NCBI GenBank assembly: GCA_001896555.1
Contig: MPOS01000034.1
Location: forward strand, 124,001-188,000
Direction of reading: 5' to 3'
Length of the DNA: 64,000 nucleotides
DNA from: Candidatus Phosphitivorax anaerolimi
Lineage (GTDB): Bacteria > Desulfobacterota > Desulfomonilia > UBA1062
The stretch's first letter is position 1. Every line of letters starts with the position of its first letter. Positions 37,211-46,070 of the stretch are shown here, piece by piece. The position numbers and the translations under genes are program-made. The notes below the pieces were generated by a model that saw nothing but the letters and a program-made list of their open reading frames with translations, was not told the DNA's origin and did not search any database.

Positions 37211-38089
37211 ATGGATTTTTTCATACAACTGCTGGTGAACGGGCTCAGTATCGGGCTGCTCTACGGGCTCTCGGCCATGGGGTTCGTGATGATCTTCAAG
37301 TCATCGAGCGTGCTCAACTTCGCCCACGGAGAGCTGCTCGCCATGGGGGCCTTTCTCTTCCTGGTGCTCACCACCTGGGCCGGGCTCCCTGTCTATCTGG
37401 CCTTTCTCATCACGCTCGCCGGGAGTTTTGTGCTGGGGTTTGCAGTCGAGCGCCTGTTCTTGCGGCCGTTGATCGGTGAGTCCCTGATCTTCGTGATCAT
37501 GCTCACGGTGGGGCTGGCATCCATCTTCAAGGGGCTCCTGCTCTTCTTCTTCGGCGGCAACCTCCACACCTACCCCGAGTTCCTGCCCGCAGGCCTGGGA
37601 TTGCAGTTTGGGAATGTCCTCATCCCGCCGGTGTATGTGGCCTCGTCGTTCATCGGCATCGTCTTCCTCGTGCTCTTCGGGCTCTTCTTCAAGTTTTCGC
37701 CCCAGGGGATCTTCATGCGCTCGGTGGCCGACAACCAGACCGCGGCCCTGTCGCTGGGCGTCCACGTGAAGAAGGTCTTCGCGCTCTCATGGGCCATCGC
37801 GGCCATGGTGGCGGGCATGAGCGGGATCGTGCTGGGGGTGATCAACGGCATCAACGTGCACGAGATCAGCGCCATCGGGCTCAAGGTCTTCCCCGTGGTG
37901 ATCCTGGGCGGCCTCGACAGCATCGGCGGAGCCATTATCGGCGGGATCATCATCGGCCTGCTCGAGACCTTCACCTGCGGGTACATCTCGCCCTCGCTGC
38001 GCGACGTGGTGCCCTATGCAGTGCTCGTGTGCATCCTGCTCATCAAGCCCTACGGGCTCTTCGGGCTCGTGGAGATCGAGCGGGTATAG
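37211..38089 (+). CDS. livH: branched-chain-type ABC transporter permease LivH
   Basis: A 292-residue inner-membrane permease with about eight hydrophobic helices. LivH family markers: LLVNGLSIGLLYGLSAMGFVMIF, SSVLNFAHGELLAMGAF, FMRSVADNQTAALSLGV and VILGGLDSIGGAIIGG. The ATG follows AAGGAG. A 168-base gap after the acyl-CoA synthetase contains no gene. Confidence 0.93.
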   Translation: MDFFIQLLVNGLSIGLLYGLSAMGFVMIFKSSSVLNFAHGELLAMGAFLFLVLTTWAGLPVYLAFLITLAGSFVLGFAVERLFLRPLIGESLIFVIMLTVGLASIFKGLLLFFFGGNLHTYPEFLPAGLGLQFGNVLIPPVYVASSFIGIVFLVLFGLFFKFSPQGIFMRSVADNQTAALSLGVHVKKVFALSWAIAAMVAGMSGIVLGVINGINVHEISAIGLKVFPVVILGGLDSIGGAIIGGIIIGLLETFTCGYISPSLRDVVPYAVLVCILLIKPYGLFGLVEIERV

Positions 38090-38100
38090 GAGAAGGGATC

Positions 38101-39171
38101 ATGCGAAGGCTCAGTTTCCATCCCTGCGGCAACTTCAAGGAGTCGTACGCGCAGGAGATAACCATCTTCGAGACCGACTTCGGACGACTCTCTCTCATGG
38201 CGGGCCTCATTCTGCTCTTTGGCGTGCTGCCCTTTGTCAGCAGCCCGTACTTTCTCTATGTGTGCAACATGATCGGGATCGCGGCCATCGCGGCCTTGGG
38301 CCTGAACATCCTCATCGGCTACACCGGGCTTATCTCGCTGGGTCATGGGGCCTTCTTCGGGGTGGGCGCCTATGCCGCGGCCATCCTCGCCACCCGGCTT
38401 GGGTTGCCCTTCTGGGTCTGCGTGCCTGCTGCCGGTATCGTGACCGCACTGACGGGCATGGTCTTCGGCATCCCGTCGGGGAGGCTCAAGGGGCTCTACC
38501 TCACCATCGCCACCCTGGCCGGCCAGTTCATCATCGAATACATCCTCGTCCACTGGGAGTCGCTCACCCAGGGGACCATGGGCATTGTCCTGCCTGAGGC
38601 TACGATCTTCGGGCTGGTCATCGACGGCGATCGCCCGTTTTTCTACGTGATCTTCGTCTGCCTGGTGCTCGTGACCTGGATGACGAAGAATCTCATGCGC
38701 ACCCGCTTCGGCAGAGCGTTCATCGCCATCCGTGACAACGACCGGGCCGCCGAGGGCATGGGGATCCCCATCTTCCCCTACAAGCTCCTCTCCTTCGGGA
38801 TCAGCTCGTTCTATGCCGGGTTCGCAGGCGCCATCTGGGCGTTCTACATGATCAGCATCACCTCGGAGCCCTTCACCTTGAGTCTTTCCGTAGAATACAT
38901 TGCCATGGTCATCATCGGAGGGCTCGCCAGCATTCCCGGCTCCATCTTCGGGGCGATCTTCATCACCGGGCTCAACGAGATACTGCGCTGGCTCACTGAC
39001 ATCTTCATGGGCATGGGAATGGCAAGCGGTTTCGGACTCAACATGGCCTCGCTCAGGGAGCTGGCTTTTGGCCTGGCCATCGTGCTCTTCATCCTATTCG
39101 AGCCCAAGGGCCTCGCCGAGATCTGGCGGATCGTGCGCTCGAACTTCAGGCTCTGGCCTTTTTCCTACTGA
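38101..39171 (+). CDS. livM: branched-chain-type ABC transporter permease LivM
   Basis: A 356-residue permease, partner of LivH. It has an extra soluble N terminus of about 35 residues, then helices with the LivM markers GLNILIGYTGLISLGHGAFFGVGAYAA, GRLKGLYLTIATLA, FIAIRDNDRAAEGMGI and IIGGLASIPGSIFGA. The ATG at 38101 follows GAGAAGGG, 11 bases after livH. A frame extending upstream from 37789 lies inside livH and is not used. Confidence 0.93.
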   Translation: MRRLSFHPCGNFKESYAQEITIFETDFGRLSLMAGLILLFGVLPFVSSPYFLYVCNMIGIAAIAALGLNILIGYTGLISLGHGAFFGVGAYAAAILATRLGLPFWVCVPAAGIVTALTGMVFGIPSGRLKGLYLTIATLAGQFIIEYILVHWESLTQGTMGIVLPEATIFGLVIDGDRPFFYVIFVCLVLVTWMTKNLMRTRFGRAFIAIRDNDRAAEGMGIPIFPYKLLSFGISSFYAGFAGAIWAFYMISITSEPFTLSLSVEYIAMVIIGGLASIPGSIFGAIFITGLNEILRWLTDIFMGMGMASGFGLNMASLRELAFGLAIVLFILFEPKGLAEIWRIVRSNFRLWPFSY

Positions 39172-39183
39172 TGGAGGGGACTC

Positions 39184-39996
39184 ATGACCGATAACAACAG
39201 CGAAATCTTCCTGCAGCTCAACAACATCAGCGTGGTCTACTCCGACGTGATCCAGGTGCTCAAGGGGGTATCGCTGACCGTGGAGAAGCACCGGATCGTC
39301 TCCCTGCTCGGCAGCAACGGCGCGGGCAAAACCACCACGCTCAAGGCGATCTCGGGTCTGCTCAAGCCGGAGAACGGCAAGGTGACGGACGGGTCCATCT
39401 TCTTCGACGGCGCCTACATCCAGAATTCCTCGCCCGAGGAGATCACGCGCAAGGGGATCATCCAGGTGCTCGAAGGCAGGCAGCCCTTCAAGTACCTCAC
39501 CATCGAGGAAAACCTCAAGGTGGGCACCGCCACCCGGTGGACCAGGCCGTACAAAAAAGACCTGGAAATGGTCTACGACTATTTCCCGGCGCTTACCAAG
39601 CGCAGGAAGACCCTGGCCGGGTACTGCAGCGGCGGCGAGCTCCAGATGCTCGTCATGGGCCGCGCCCTCATGGCGCACCCCAGGCTCCTGCTCCTTGACG
39701 AACCCTCGCTGGGGCTTGCCCCGCTCGTGGTAAGGGAGATCTTCCGGATCATCCGGCGGATCAACGAGGAGCAGGGGACCACGATTATCCTGGTTGAGCA
39801 GAACGCAAATATGGCGCTGCAGATCGCGCACTACGGGTATGTCATGGAAAACGGGAAGATCGTCATGGAGGGAGAGGCTCCCGCCCTGAGGGAAAACCCG
39901 GACGTCAAGGAGTTTTATCTGGGGGTGAGCGCCGGGGGCAAGACCCGGACGTACAAGGACATCAAGTCGTACCGCAGGCGCAAGAGGTGGCTGTAA
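39184..39996 (+). CDS. livF: branched-chain-type ABC transporter ATP-binding protein LivF
   Basis: A 270-residue ATPase. Walker A GSNGAGKTT, GIIQVLEGRQPFKYLTIEENL, signature-like CSGGELQMLVMGRAL, Walker B LLLLDEPSLGLAPLV and switch H/Q region ILVEQNANMAL. It pairs with LivG to drive LivHM. Twelve bases separate it from livM, with a GGAGG site. Confidence 0.93.
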   Translation: MTDNNSEIFLQLNNISVVYSDVIQVLKGVSLTVEKHRIVSLLGSNGAGKTTTLKAISGLLKPENGKVTDGSIFFDGAYIQNSSPEEITRKGIIQVLEGRQPFKYLTIEENLKVGTATRWTRPYKKDLEMVYDYFPALTKRRKTLAGYCSGGELQMLVMGRALMAHPRLLLLDEPSLGLAPLVVREIFRIIRRINEEQGTTIILVEQNANMALQIAHYGYVMENGKIVMEGEAPALRENPDVKEFYLGVSAGGKTRTYKDIKSYRRRKRWL

Positions 39997-40121
39997 ACAA
40001 AAGATGCGGCTTTGCCCGGTATGCGATTTGTGCAGCACATGCAAGATATATTAGAGGATTTTTTAGCCGCAGGTTGCTGGATTACAGGTACAAAGCCCGC
40101 TTGATCGAGGAGGATGGAACC

Positions 40122-41378
40122 ATGCATGAGTTTTTCGATGAAAAGGAAACACTCACGGGAAAAGAACGGGAGGAATACTTCAACCGCAAGCTAGCCGCCA
40201 TGGCTGCTCAGGGATACGAGCGCTCTTCGGCCCTCAGAAAGATCTTCGACGAGCGCGGGATCCGCCCCGACGACATCCGCACCGTTGACGACCTCCAGAA
40301 GCTCCCGGTCATCTCGCGCAGCGGGCTCATCGAGCTCCAGGCCCAGGACCCGCCCTTCGGGGGGTTCTGTGACACGCAAGCCGACATCGACCGGATCTTC
40401 ACCTCGCCCGGGCCCGTGTACGAGCCGCACCTGAGCCCGGAAGACCCCCTGTGGGCGCGGGCATACTGGGCAGCCGGGTTTCGCAGGGGCGACATCGTGC
40501 TCAACGCCTTCTCCTACCACATGGTGGCGGCGGGGCTGACCTTTCACGGCGGTCTGAGGCGCGTGGGGGCTACGGTCGTGCCTTCGGGATCGTCAGGCGC
40601 CCAACAGCAGGTACAGCTCATCCGCGACCTCAAGGTCACCGGCTATACGGGCACACCCAGCTTTCTCATGTCTATCATCGACAAGGCCGCCGGGATGGGA
40701 TACGATTTTGCCCGGGACTTCTCCGTACGGCGGGCGAGCTTCGGCGCGGAGCCTCTGCAGCCATCCATGAGAAAGCGCTTCGAGGAGGAGTATGGCATCG
40801 ACACCTATCAGATGTACGGGGCCACCGAGGTGGGCGACATCGCGTACGAGTGCCGGGAAAAGAACGGCTGGCACATCTGCGAAGAGGTCATCGTGGAGAT
40901 AGTGGATCCGGAGACCGGCAGGCGCCTTCCCGATGGGGAGCTCGGCGAGGTAGTGGTGACCAGACTCAACTCCATCTTCTTTCTTTTGCGCTTCGCAACC
41001 GGCGACCTTTCCAGCCTTATGCCCGGGTTGTGCCCCTGCAGAAGGGCCTCACGGATGCTCTCGGGCATTGCCGGGCGTCTGGGCGACGCGGTCAAGGTGA
41101 GGGGCATGTTCGTGGCGCCCAGCCAGTTGAAAAGACTCTCCCTGCTCTTTGACGGCCTTCGATTCCAGCTCGTCGTCACCCGCCCGGGCCACCGCGACCA
41201 TCTCGCCGCCAGGCTGGAAACCGGTGCAACTGGCGATGCGCTCCGGGAGATCACCAGCCGGTTTGACCAGGCCTTCCGGGAGATCTGCACCGTCAAGATC
41301 GATTCCATCGAAACCGTGCCCGCCGGTACCCTGGGAGACAGCGCCCCCTCCATAGTGGATCAGAGGTCCTGGAAATAA
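40122..41378 (+). CDS. PaaK-like adenylate-forming protein with altered P-loop
   Basis: A 418-residue phenylacetate-CoA-ligase-like protein. Conserved parts: DDLQKLPVISRSGL, YTGTPSFLMSI, RRASFGAEPLQPSMRKRFEEEYGIDTYQMYGATEVGDIAYEC, LLRFATGDLS and IAGRLGDAVKVRGMFVAPSQL. Where PaaK has SSGTTG it reads TSPGPVYEP, so ATP binding may differ or be lost. ATG 40122 follows AGGAGG; the longer frame from 39987 overlaps livF. In a LIV operon it may activate the imported aromatic acid or bind and regulate. Confidence 0.75.
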   Translation: MHEFFDEKETLTGKEREEYFNRKLAAMAAQGYERSSALRKIFDERGIRPDDIRTVDDLQKLPVISRSGLIELQAQDPPFGGFCDTQADIDRIFTSPGPVYEPHLSPEDPLWARAYWAAGFRRGDIVLNAFSYHMVAAGLTFHGGLRRVGATVVPSGSSGAQQQVQLIRDLKVTGYTGTPSFLMSIIDKAAGMGYDFARDFSVRRASFGAEPLQPSMRKRFEEEYGIDTYQMYGATEVGDIAYECREKNGWHICEEVIVEIVDPETGRRLPDGELGEVVVTRLNSIFFLLRFATGDLSSLMPGLCPCRRASRMLSGIAGRLGDAVKVRGMFVAPSQLKRLSLLFDGLRFQLVVTRPGHRDHLAARLETGATGDALREITSRFDQAFREICTVKIDSIETVPAGTLGDSAPSIVDQRSWK

Positions 41379-41394
41379 CTTAAAGAGGCTTGCC

Positions 41395-42072
41395 ATGGGA
41401 AAATACAACTCTCAGAAAAAACAGGTGCTCGACTGCATAATGTCACTGGTTGCAAAGGGTTTCGTCCAAGGGACCGGCGGCAATGTCTCCCTGCTTCTGG
41501 AAGACGGGAGCGCCGTCGCCATAACCCCGACCCAGCGCGAATACGCAACCATGACCCCCGATGACATCTGCATCGTGGACTTCGACCTCAACCCCCTGGA
41601 AGAAAGCGGCACAGCACCATCCATGGAGACGGCGATGCATCTTGCGATCTATCGCAGCCGCCCGGATGTGGGCGCGGTTGTACATACCCACCAGATATTC
41701 GCGAGCGTCTTCTCCCTGATCAGCGAGCCCATACCCGCCCTGTTCGACGAGGTCTCGGGCGCCATCGGGCCGAAGGTGGAGATCGTCCCCTATGCCCTCT
41801 CGGGCAGCAAAGAGCTCGCGGACAACGTAGTCTCGAAGCTCGGCAACCGAGCCAATTGCTACATCCTCCAGAACCACGGCGCCCTGTCCCTGGGCAGGGA
41901 TCTCAACCATGCCGCACGCAACGCCGAGCTCCTGGAAAAGGCCGCGCAGGTCTACTACTACGCCCTGACCACGGGCAGAACAGTCTCTGTGCTGCCGCAG
42001 AACGTTCAGGATCTCATGTCCCTGATAGTCACCGGCAGGCAGGACGAGGAGATCAAGCGCCGCCGGGGATAG
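41395..42072 (+). CDS. class II aldolase/adducin family protein
   Basis: A 225-residue FucA/AraD-like protein: GTGGNVSLLL, the SMETAMHLAIYRSRPDVGAVVHTHQIFASVFS zinc site (His-Thr-His), and QNHGALSLGRDLNHAARNAELLEKAAQVYYYA with the third His. Members are Zn-dependent aldolases, epimerases or decarboxylases acting on phosphorylated sugars or hydroxy-acids. Seventeen bases after the PaaK-like gene, it ends the LIV operon; its substrate there is unknown. Confidence 0.82.
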   Translation: MGKYNSQKKQVLDCIMSLVAKGFVQGTGGNVSLLLEDGSAVAITPTQREYATMTPDDICIVDFDLNPLEESGTAPSMETAMHLAIYRSRPDVGAVVHTHQIFASVFSLISEPIPALFDEVSGAIGPKVEIVPYALSGSKELADNVVSKLGNRANCYILQNHGALSLGRDLNHAARNAELLEKAAQVYYYALTTGRTVSVLPQNVQDLMSLIVTGRQDEEIKRRRG

Positions 42073-42296
42073 GCGGGAGCCTTTCCCCTCGAGCGCCCCA
42101 CACAGGCGGCAGAGATAAACGGGAACGACCCCTGTGCAAATGCCGGCATCGAGACCGGCTGACGGGTGAACATTGCGGCCATCCGCCCCGATAGAACCGG
42201 CAAAGGACTCCATCTCCGCCCACCAGCCCTTGATATGTTCAAGGATCTGTAATACATTGTCTATAAGTATGAAAAAAGTTCATACGGAGGAGTCTC

Positions 42297-42509
42297 ATGC
42301 CTGAGAGGATCATTATCTACGGAAAGGCGGGTTGACCCTACACCGATCAGGCCAGGTCGGCCTACCGGAATGCGGAGTACGTGGACGTAAAGAAAGACCC
42401 GTCCAGGCTTCAGGAGATGCTCTCCCTCACCAACGGCACCCGCCAGGTCCCGGTCATCGTAGAAAACGGCGCCGTCAAGGTAGGATATGGAGGTTCCTGA
42501 GGGATATAG
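42297..42509 (+). CDS. glutaredoxin-like UXX-stop selenoprotein with two in-frame UGA (Sec) codons
   Basis: From ATG 42297 (GGAGGAG site) the frame reads through TGA at 42333 (residue 13) and TGA at 42498 (residue 68) to TAG at 42507, giving 70 residues. The N terminus is a thioredoxin-fold strand and redox site, IIIYGKAG-U-PYTDQAR, where Sec replaces the first Cys of a CPYC-like site. Conserved-looking glutaredoxin parts follow: EYVDVKKDP, a cis-Pro segment RQVPVIVENG and VGYGGS. It ends U-G-I-stop, the arrangement of the UXX-star (seleno)protein family. A SECIS-like hairpin follows each UGA at the bacterial spacing. It depends on SelABCD elsewhere in the genome. Confidence 0.82.
42343..42368 (+). 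promoter_or_regulatory. SECIS-like hairpin for Sec13
   Basis: AGGCC and GGCCT (42349-42353, 42359-42363) enclose the loop AGGTC, with a lower stem CCG/CGG. The apical loop begins 18 bases after the UGA; in E. coli fdhF the loop AGGUCU begins 17 bases after its UGA. Confidence 0.65.
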
Positions 42510-42510
42510 A

Positions 42511-42529
42511 GGCTCATCGTGCATGAGCC
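42511..42529 (+). promoter_or_regulatory. SECIS-like hairpin for Sec68
   Basis: GGCTCAT and ATGAGCC form a perfect seven-base stem with loop CGTGC, which contains the GU that SelB requires. The loop begins 17 bases after the second UGA. The hairpin lies just beyond the TAG stop. Confidence 0.6.
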
Positions 42530-42710
42530 AACAAACAGGGGACGTCCGTGAAATTTGGACATTTCGCCCGTTATTTCCCCTGCCTCGTCCAGTTACGTGA
42601 GATAAGGTAATCGGAATCACACATTGCTCACTATCCCCATTCGTATGCATCGGACCTTACAGGATCGGTGAAAGCGGGCGGATTGCCTCTCCGTCATTGG
42701 CGCAGCCAAT

Positions 42711-42826
42711 GTATGCCCGTCCCCGATATCACCCGATATCGGTCAAACAGCTCTTGAGTCTGGGGTGAAATCTGAACCCGTCCCCAATATCGGGATTAAA
42801 TTTGCACCCGTCCCCGATATTCGGGG
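42711..42826. repeat. three-unit dispersed palindromic repeat (CCCGTCCCC-ATAT type)
   Basis: Units at about 42711-42742, 42768-42794 and 42798-42826 share CCCGTCCCC followed by (G/A)ATAT and a GC-rich inverted arm; the second and third also share AAAT-T-T-G-ACCCG. The third contains the palindrome GTCCCCGATATTCGGGGAC and lies over the end of the dGTPase-like gene. Region 42530-42710 has no gene. Confidence 0.65.
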
Positions 42827-43899
42827 ACAAAGAGCTCTTGGAACAGCCTTAAGAATGCAGAGTCCGTGAGGCTCGCGATGAAATCCCTGACGATCTCTCC
42901 GGGCTGGTGGCTCTCCTCGTAGCCGGGGTCGAGCCGCTCCAGGAAGCAGGTGCGGATCTTGGACTCGGGTCGCTTTTCCAGGAGATCCTCCATGAGCCGG
43001 TCGAACACGAGAACATACATGGTCCGGATCTTGGACGACTCGGCCTTGACCAGCGGGTTGAGATAGATCCGCTCGTAATTGAACCGCTTCAGCTCCTCCA
43101 ATGCCTCGAACACGCGGGGTGAGTAGGAGATGGAGCCTTCTCCGGAGTGCCGGACGAGGTCCTCGACCAGGGAGTAGACGATCTTGCCGTTGGTATTGCC
43201 CAGGACACGGGATGCTGTTCGGGGAATGTCGCTCCGCGAGATGATGCCAAGGGCTATGGCGTCTTCGATGTCTCTGCCGATGTAGCTCACCGTGTCAACG
43301 ATCCGCACCAGGCAGCCCTCTACGGTCATGGGCGGCGGGGTCCGGCCCTGACGGATGAGCTCGACCTTCCGGTCGAGGTCGTCGAAAGAGAGCGCGGTCT
43401 CGGGGCACAGTGCCTGCTCGGTGGTCTCGCCATTGTGGCAGAGGATCCCGTCTAAGACCTGGAGGGTGAGGTTGAGCCCCTTGCCGCCCTTCTCTATGCG
43501 CTCCAGGGCCTGGATCGCCTGCACGTTGTGCCTGAACGGGCCGATGCCCGCCTGCATGCAGAGCTCGTCCAGGTACTGTTCGCCGTCGTGGCCAAAGGGA
43601 GGATGTCCGATGTCGTGGCCGATGGACACGGCCTCGATGAGGTCGTCGTTCAGGCCGAGCCTGCGGCCGATGGTCCGGGCGATTCTGGAGAGCAGCTGCA
43701 CATGGATGACTCGGTGGGAAATCCCCTGGTGCCCTACCAGGTAGAATACCTGCGTCTTGTCGATGTATGAGGTGTACGCCTGGGAGTGAAGGATCCGGTC
43801 CACGTCGATGGAAAACGCATCCCGCATGTCCCACGCGCTCGAATCGTCGGCTCTCTTCCTCACTGCTTGGTCGGGACGAGTGCCAGTCATATCCTTCAT
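42796..43899 (-). CDS. dGTPase-like HD-domain dNTP triphosphohydrolase
   Basis: A 367-residue HD-superfamily enzyme that probably removes triphosphate from dNTPs. The metal site is visible: SHRVIHVQLLSRIART, GHDIGHPPFGHDGE (HD pair) and IVDTVSYIGRDIEDAI. It is a short type without the N-terminal extension of E. coli Dgt. The last nine codons (VPEYRGRVQI) and the stop come from a dispersed repeat unit, so its natural C terminus has probably been replaced. It is last in the glyQ-glyS transcription unit, 99 bases after glyS. Confidence 0.85.
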   Translation of the reverse strand: MKDMTGTRPDQAVRKRADDSSAWDMRDAFSIDVDRILHSQAYTSYIDKTQVFYLVGHQGISHRVIHVQLLSRIARTIGRRLGLNDDLIEAVSIGHDIGHPPFGHDGEQYLDELCMQAGIGPFRHNVQAIQALERIEKGGKGLNLTLQVLDGILCHNGETTEQALCPETALSFDDLDRKVELIRQGRTPPPMTVEGCLVRIVDTVSYIGRDIEDAIALGIISRSDIPRTASRVLGNTNGKIVYSLVEDLVRHSGEGSISYSPRVFEALEELKRFNYERIYLNPLVKAESSKIRTMYVLVFDRLMEDLLEKRPESKIRTCFLERLDPGYEESHQPGEIVRDFIASLTDSAFLRLFQELFVPEYRGRVQI

Positions 43900-43998
43900 C
43901 TCTCTTGAAAAATCACTTCGCCTTCACCGGCTGCGGGAGTCGCCTTCCACAGCGGGAGGCCATGAATGCCCCGCAAGTCCGGCTCCGGGGTGGTCGGT

Positions 43999-46068
43999 TC
44001 AGGAGGATATCTTCGAGAACTGCGCCACCCGGTCGAACAATCCGACCAGACTCTTGAGCAGCGCGATACGGTTCCTGCGGATATCCTCGTCCTCGCTCAT
44101 GACCAGGACCTTGTCGAAGAAGGCGTCGATGGGCTCTTTCAGGCCCGCCAAGAGCTTGAGCGCCCGGGCGTACTCTCCCCTGTCCGCGTGGGTGATGAAG
44201 GAGGTTTCCATCTCCCTGAAGCGCGCATACAAAGCCTTTTCCTCGTCCTGGACAAAGAAGGCCTCGGATACGGTGCCCTCGGCCTGGGTCTTTTTCAGAA
44301 TGTTCTCCACACGCTTGGAGGCCGAGGAAATGGATGCGAACCACTCCTCCTGCTTCACTTCCGCTATGGCCTGGGCGCGCATGAAGGTGTCTACGGGATC
44401 GTCGAACCCCTGCAGCACCGCCTCGATCACGTCGCCGGGGATGCCGCGCGCCTGAAGGATGGAGACGAACCGGGACCGGAAAAAGGACAACACGTCTTCC
44501 TTGACCTCGGCGGCGTCCCTCTTGAGCCGGTTCGCGAGCTGAAGCAGCGACTGGTCGATGAGTTCCGAGATGGATATGCGATAGCCTTTTGCCAGCAGGA
44601 TGTTCTCGATGGCGATGGTCTGCCTCCGCAGGGCGAAGGGATCTGAAGTGCCGGTTGGGATCAGGCCCACGCCGAAGCACCCGCAGATGGTGTCGATCCT
44701 ATCGGCGATGCCCACCAGGTCGCCCAAGATGTCCGAGGGCAGCTCGTCTTCCGCCGAGGAGGGGAGGTAGTGCTCGCGGATGGCGCGCGCCACCTCGGGA
44801 TCGCGCCCTTGCCGCAGGGCGTACTCCCTGCCCATGATTCCCTGGAGCTCGGGCAGCTCGCATACCATGAGGCTGTTCAGGTCGGCCTTGCACAGATATG
44901 CGGCCTCGGCCGCCTTCTCCTTTTTAGCCGGAGCCAGGATATCGGCCAGGTACAGCGCGACCTTGCGGAAGCGCTCCATCTTTTCGTACGAGGTGCCCAG
45001 GTCCTTGTGGAAGATGACGTTTTTCAGTTTTTCCGCATAGACCTCCAGGGGCACCTTGAGGTCTTCTTCGAAGAAGTACTTGCCGTCGTCGAGGCGGGCC
45101 TTGAGCACCCGCTCGTAGCCCGTGCGTACCACGGCGTCGCTCTTGGGCACGATGTTGCTCACCGCGGCGAAGTAGGGCCGCAGGCTCGATCCATCTTCAA
45201 GGGAATACATGGGGAAGTACCGCTGGTGGTGCTTCATCACGGTAACCAGTACCTCGACGGGCAGTTCGAGAAAGGCGTCGTCGAAACGGCCGATGATGAC
45301 ATGCGGATACTCCACCAGGTTCGCCACCTCGTCGAGCAGGTCTTTGTCCTTCACCTGGGCCTTGAGGTTGCGGGCGTTCATGCCCACCCCCTCCCAGATG
45401 AGGGTTTTGCGCTTTTCGATGTCGGGAATCACGAAGCGCTCGGTGAGAAGATTTTCGTAGCCCCGGGCGTCCGGGACATCGACGGGGTCTCCGGCCATGA
45501 ACCGGTTGCCGCGGGTCTGCCTGCCGGCCTTCACGCTGCCGAAGCTCACGGGCAGGACTTCCTCGCCGAAAAGGGCCACGATCCAGTGGACCGGCCGGGC
45601 GAAGCGCACGCTGGGGTTCGACCATCTCATGGCCTTGGGAAAGGGAATCTGAGAGATCAGATCCTGAAGCGTCTCTCTCAGGAACTCATCCGCGGGCCCG
45701 CCCGGGATGGTCCGGGTGACACAGAGGTACTCGCCCTTGGGCGTCTGCGCAAATCCCACCTCGGAGATGTCCACCCCTGCCGAGCGCGCGAAGCCCAGCG
45801 CCGCCTTGGTGGGGTTGCCCTCCGCGTCGAAGGCGGCCTTTTTCGCCGGGCCCATCCGGTTCTCCACCGTGTCGGGCAGCGAGTCCGGAAGACCCATCAC
45901 CCTCACGGCGAGCCTCCGGGGGGTGCCGAAAACCTCCACGGGCTCGTGCGCAAGCTTTGCCTCTTCGAGCCTGCCGGAAATCCACGATCTCATGAACTCA
46001 AGGGCAGGGACGATATAACTGCAGGGTATTTCCTCGGTGCCGATCTCAAACAGCAGTGCCCTGGACAT
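43999..46068 (-). CDS. glyS: glycyl-tRNA synthetase beta subunit
   Basis: A 689-residue beta chain of the alpha2-beta2 bacterial enzyme: LLFEIGTEEIP start, QTRGNRFMAGDPV, VMKHHQRYFPMYSLEDG, RLDDGKYFFEEDL with an HD-like fold region (FHKDLGTSYEKMERF), and a C-terminal anticodon-binding domain. It starts two bases after glyQ. Confidence 0.96.
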   Translation of the reverse strand: MSRALLFEIGTEEIPCSYIVPALEFMRSWISGRLEEAKLAHEPVEVFGTPRRLAVRVMGLPDSLPDTVENRMGPAKKAAFDAEGNPTKAALGFARSAGVDISEVGFAQTPKGEYLCVTRTIPGGPADEFLRETLQDLISQIPFPKAMRWSNPSVRFARPVHWIVALFGEEVLPVSFGSVKAGRQTRGNRFMAGDPVDVPDARGYENLLTERFVIPDIEKRKTLIWEGVGMNARNLKAQVKDKDLLDEVANLVEYPHVIIGRFDDAFLELPVEVLVTVMKHHQRYFPMYSLEDGSSLRPYFAAVSNIVPKSDAVVRTGYERVLKARLDDGKYFFEEDLKVPLEVYAEKLKNVIFHKDLGTSYEKMERFRKVALYLADILAPAKKEKAAEAAYLCKADLNSLMVCELPELQGIMGREYALRQGRDPEVARAIREHYLPSSAEDELPSDILGDLVGIADRIDTICGCFGVGLIPTGTSDPFALRRQTIAIENILLAKGYRISISELIDQSLLQLANRLKRDAAEVKEDVLSFFRSRFVSILQARGIPGDVIEAVLQGFDDPVDTFMRAQAIAEVKQEEWFASISSASKRVENILKKTQAEGTVSEAFFVQDEEKALYARFREMETSFITHADRGEYARALKLLAGLKEPIDAFFDKVLVMSEDEDIRRNRIALLKSLVGLFDRVAQFSKISS

Positions 46069-46070
46069 GT

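Noticed and set aside
42711-42826. Short repeats considered as a CRISPR array
   Set aside because: Only three imperfect units with irregular spacing, each itself palindromic, and no cas genes nearby.
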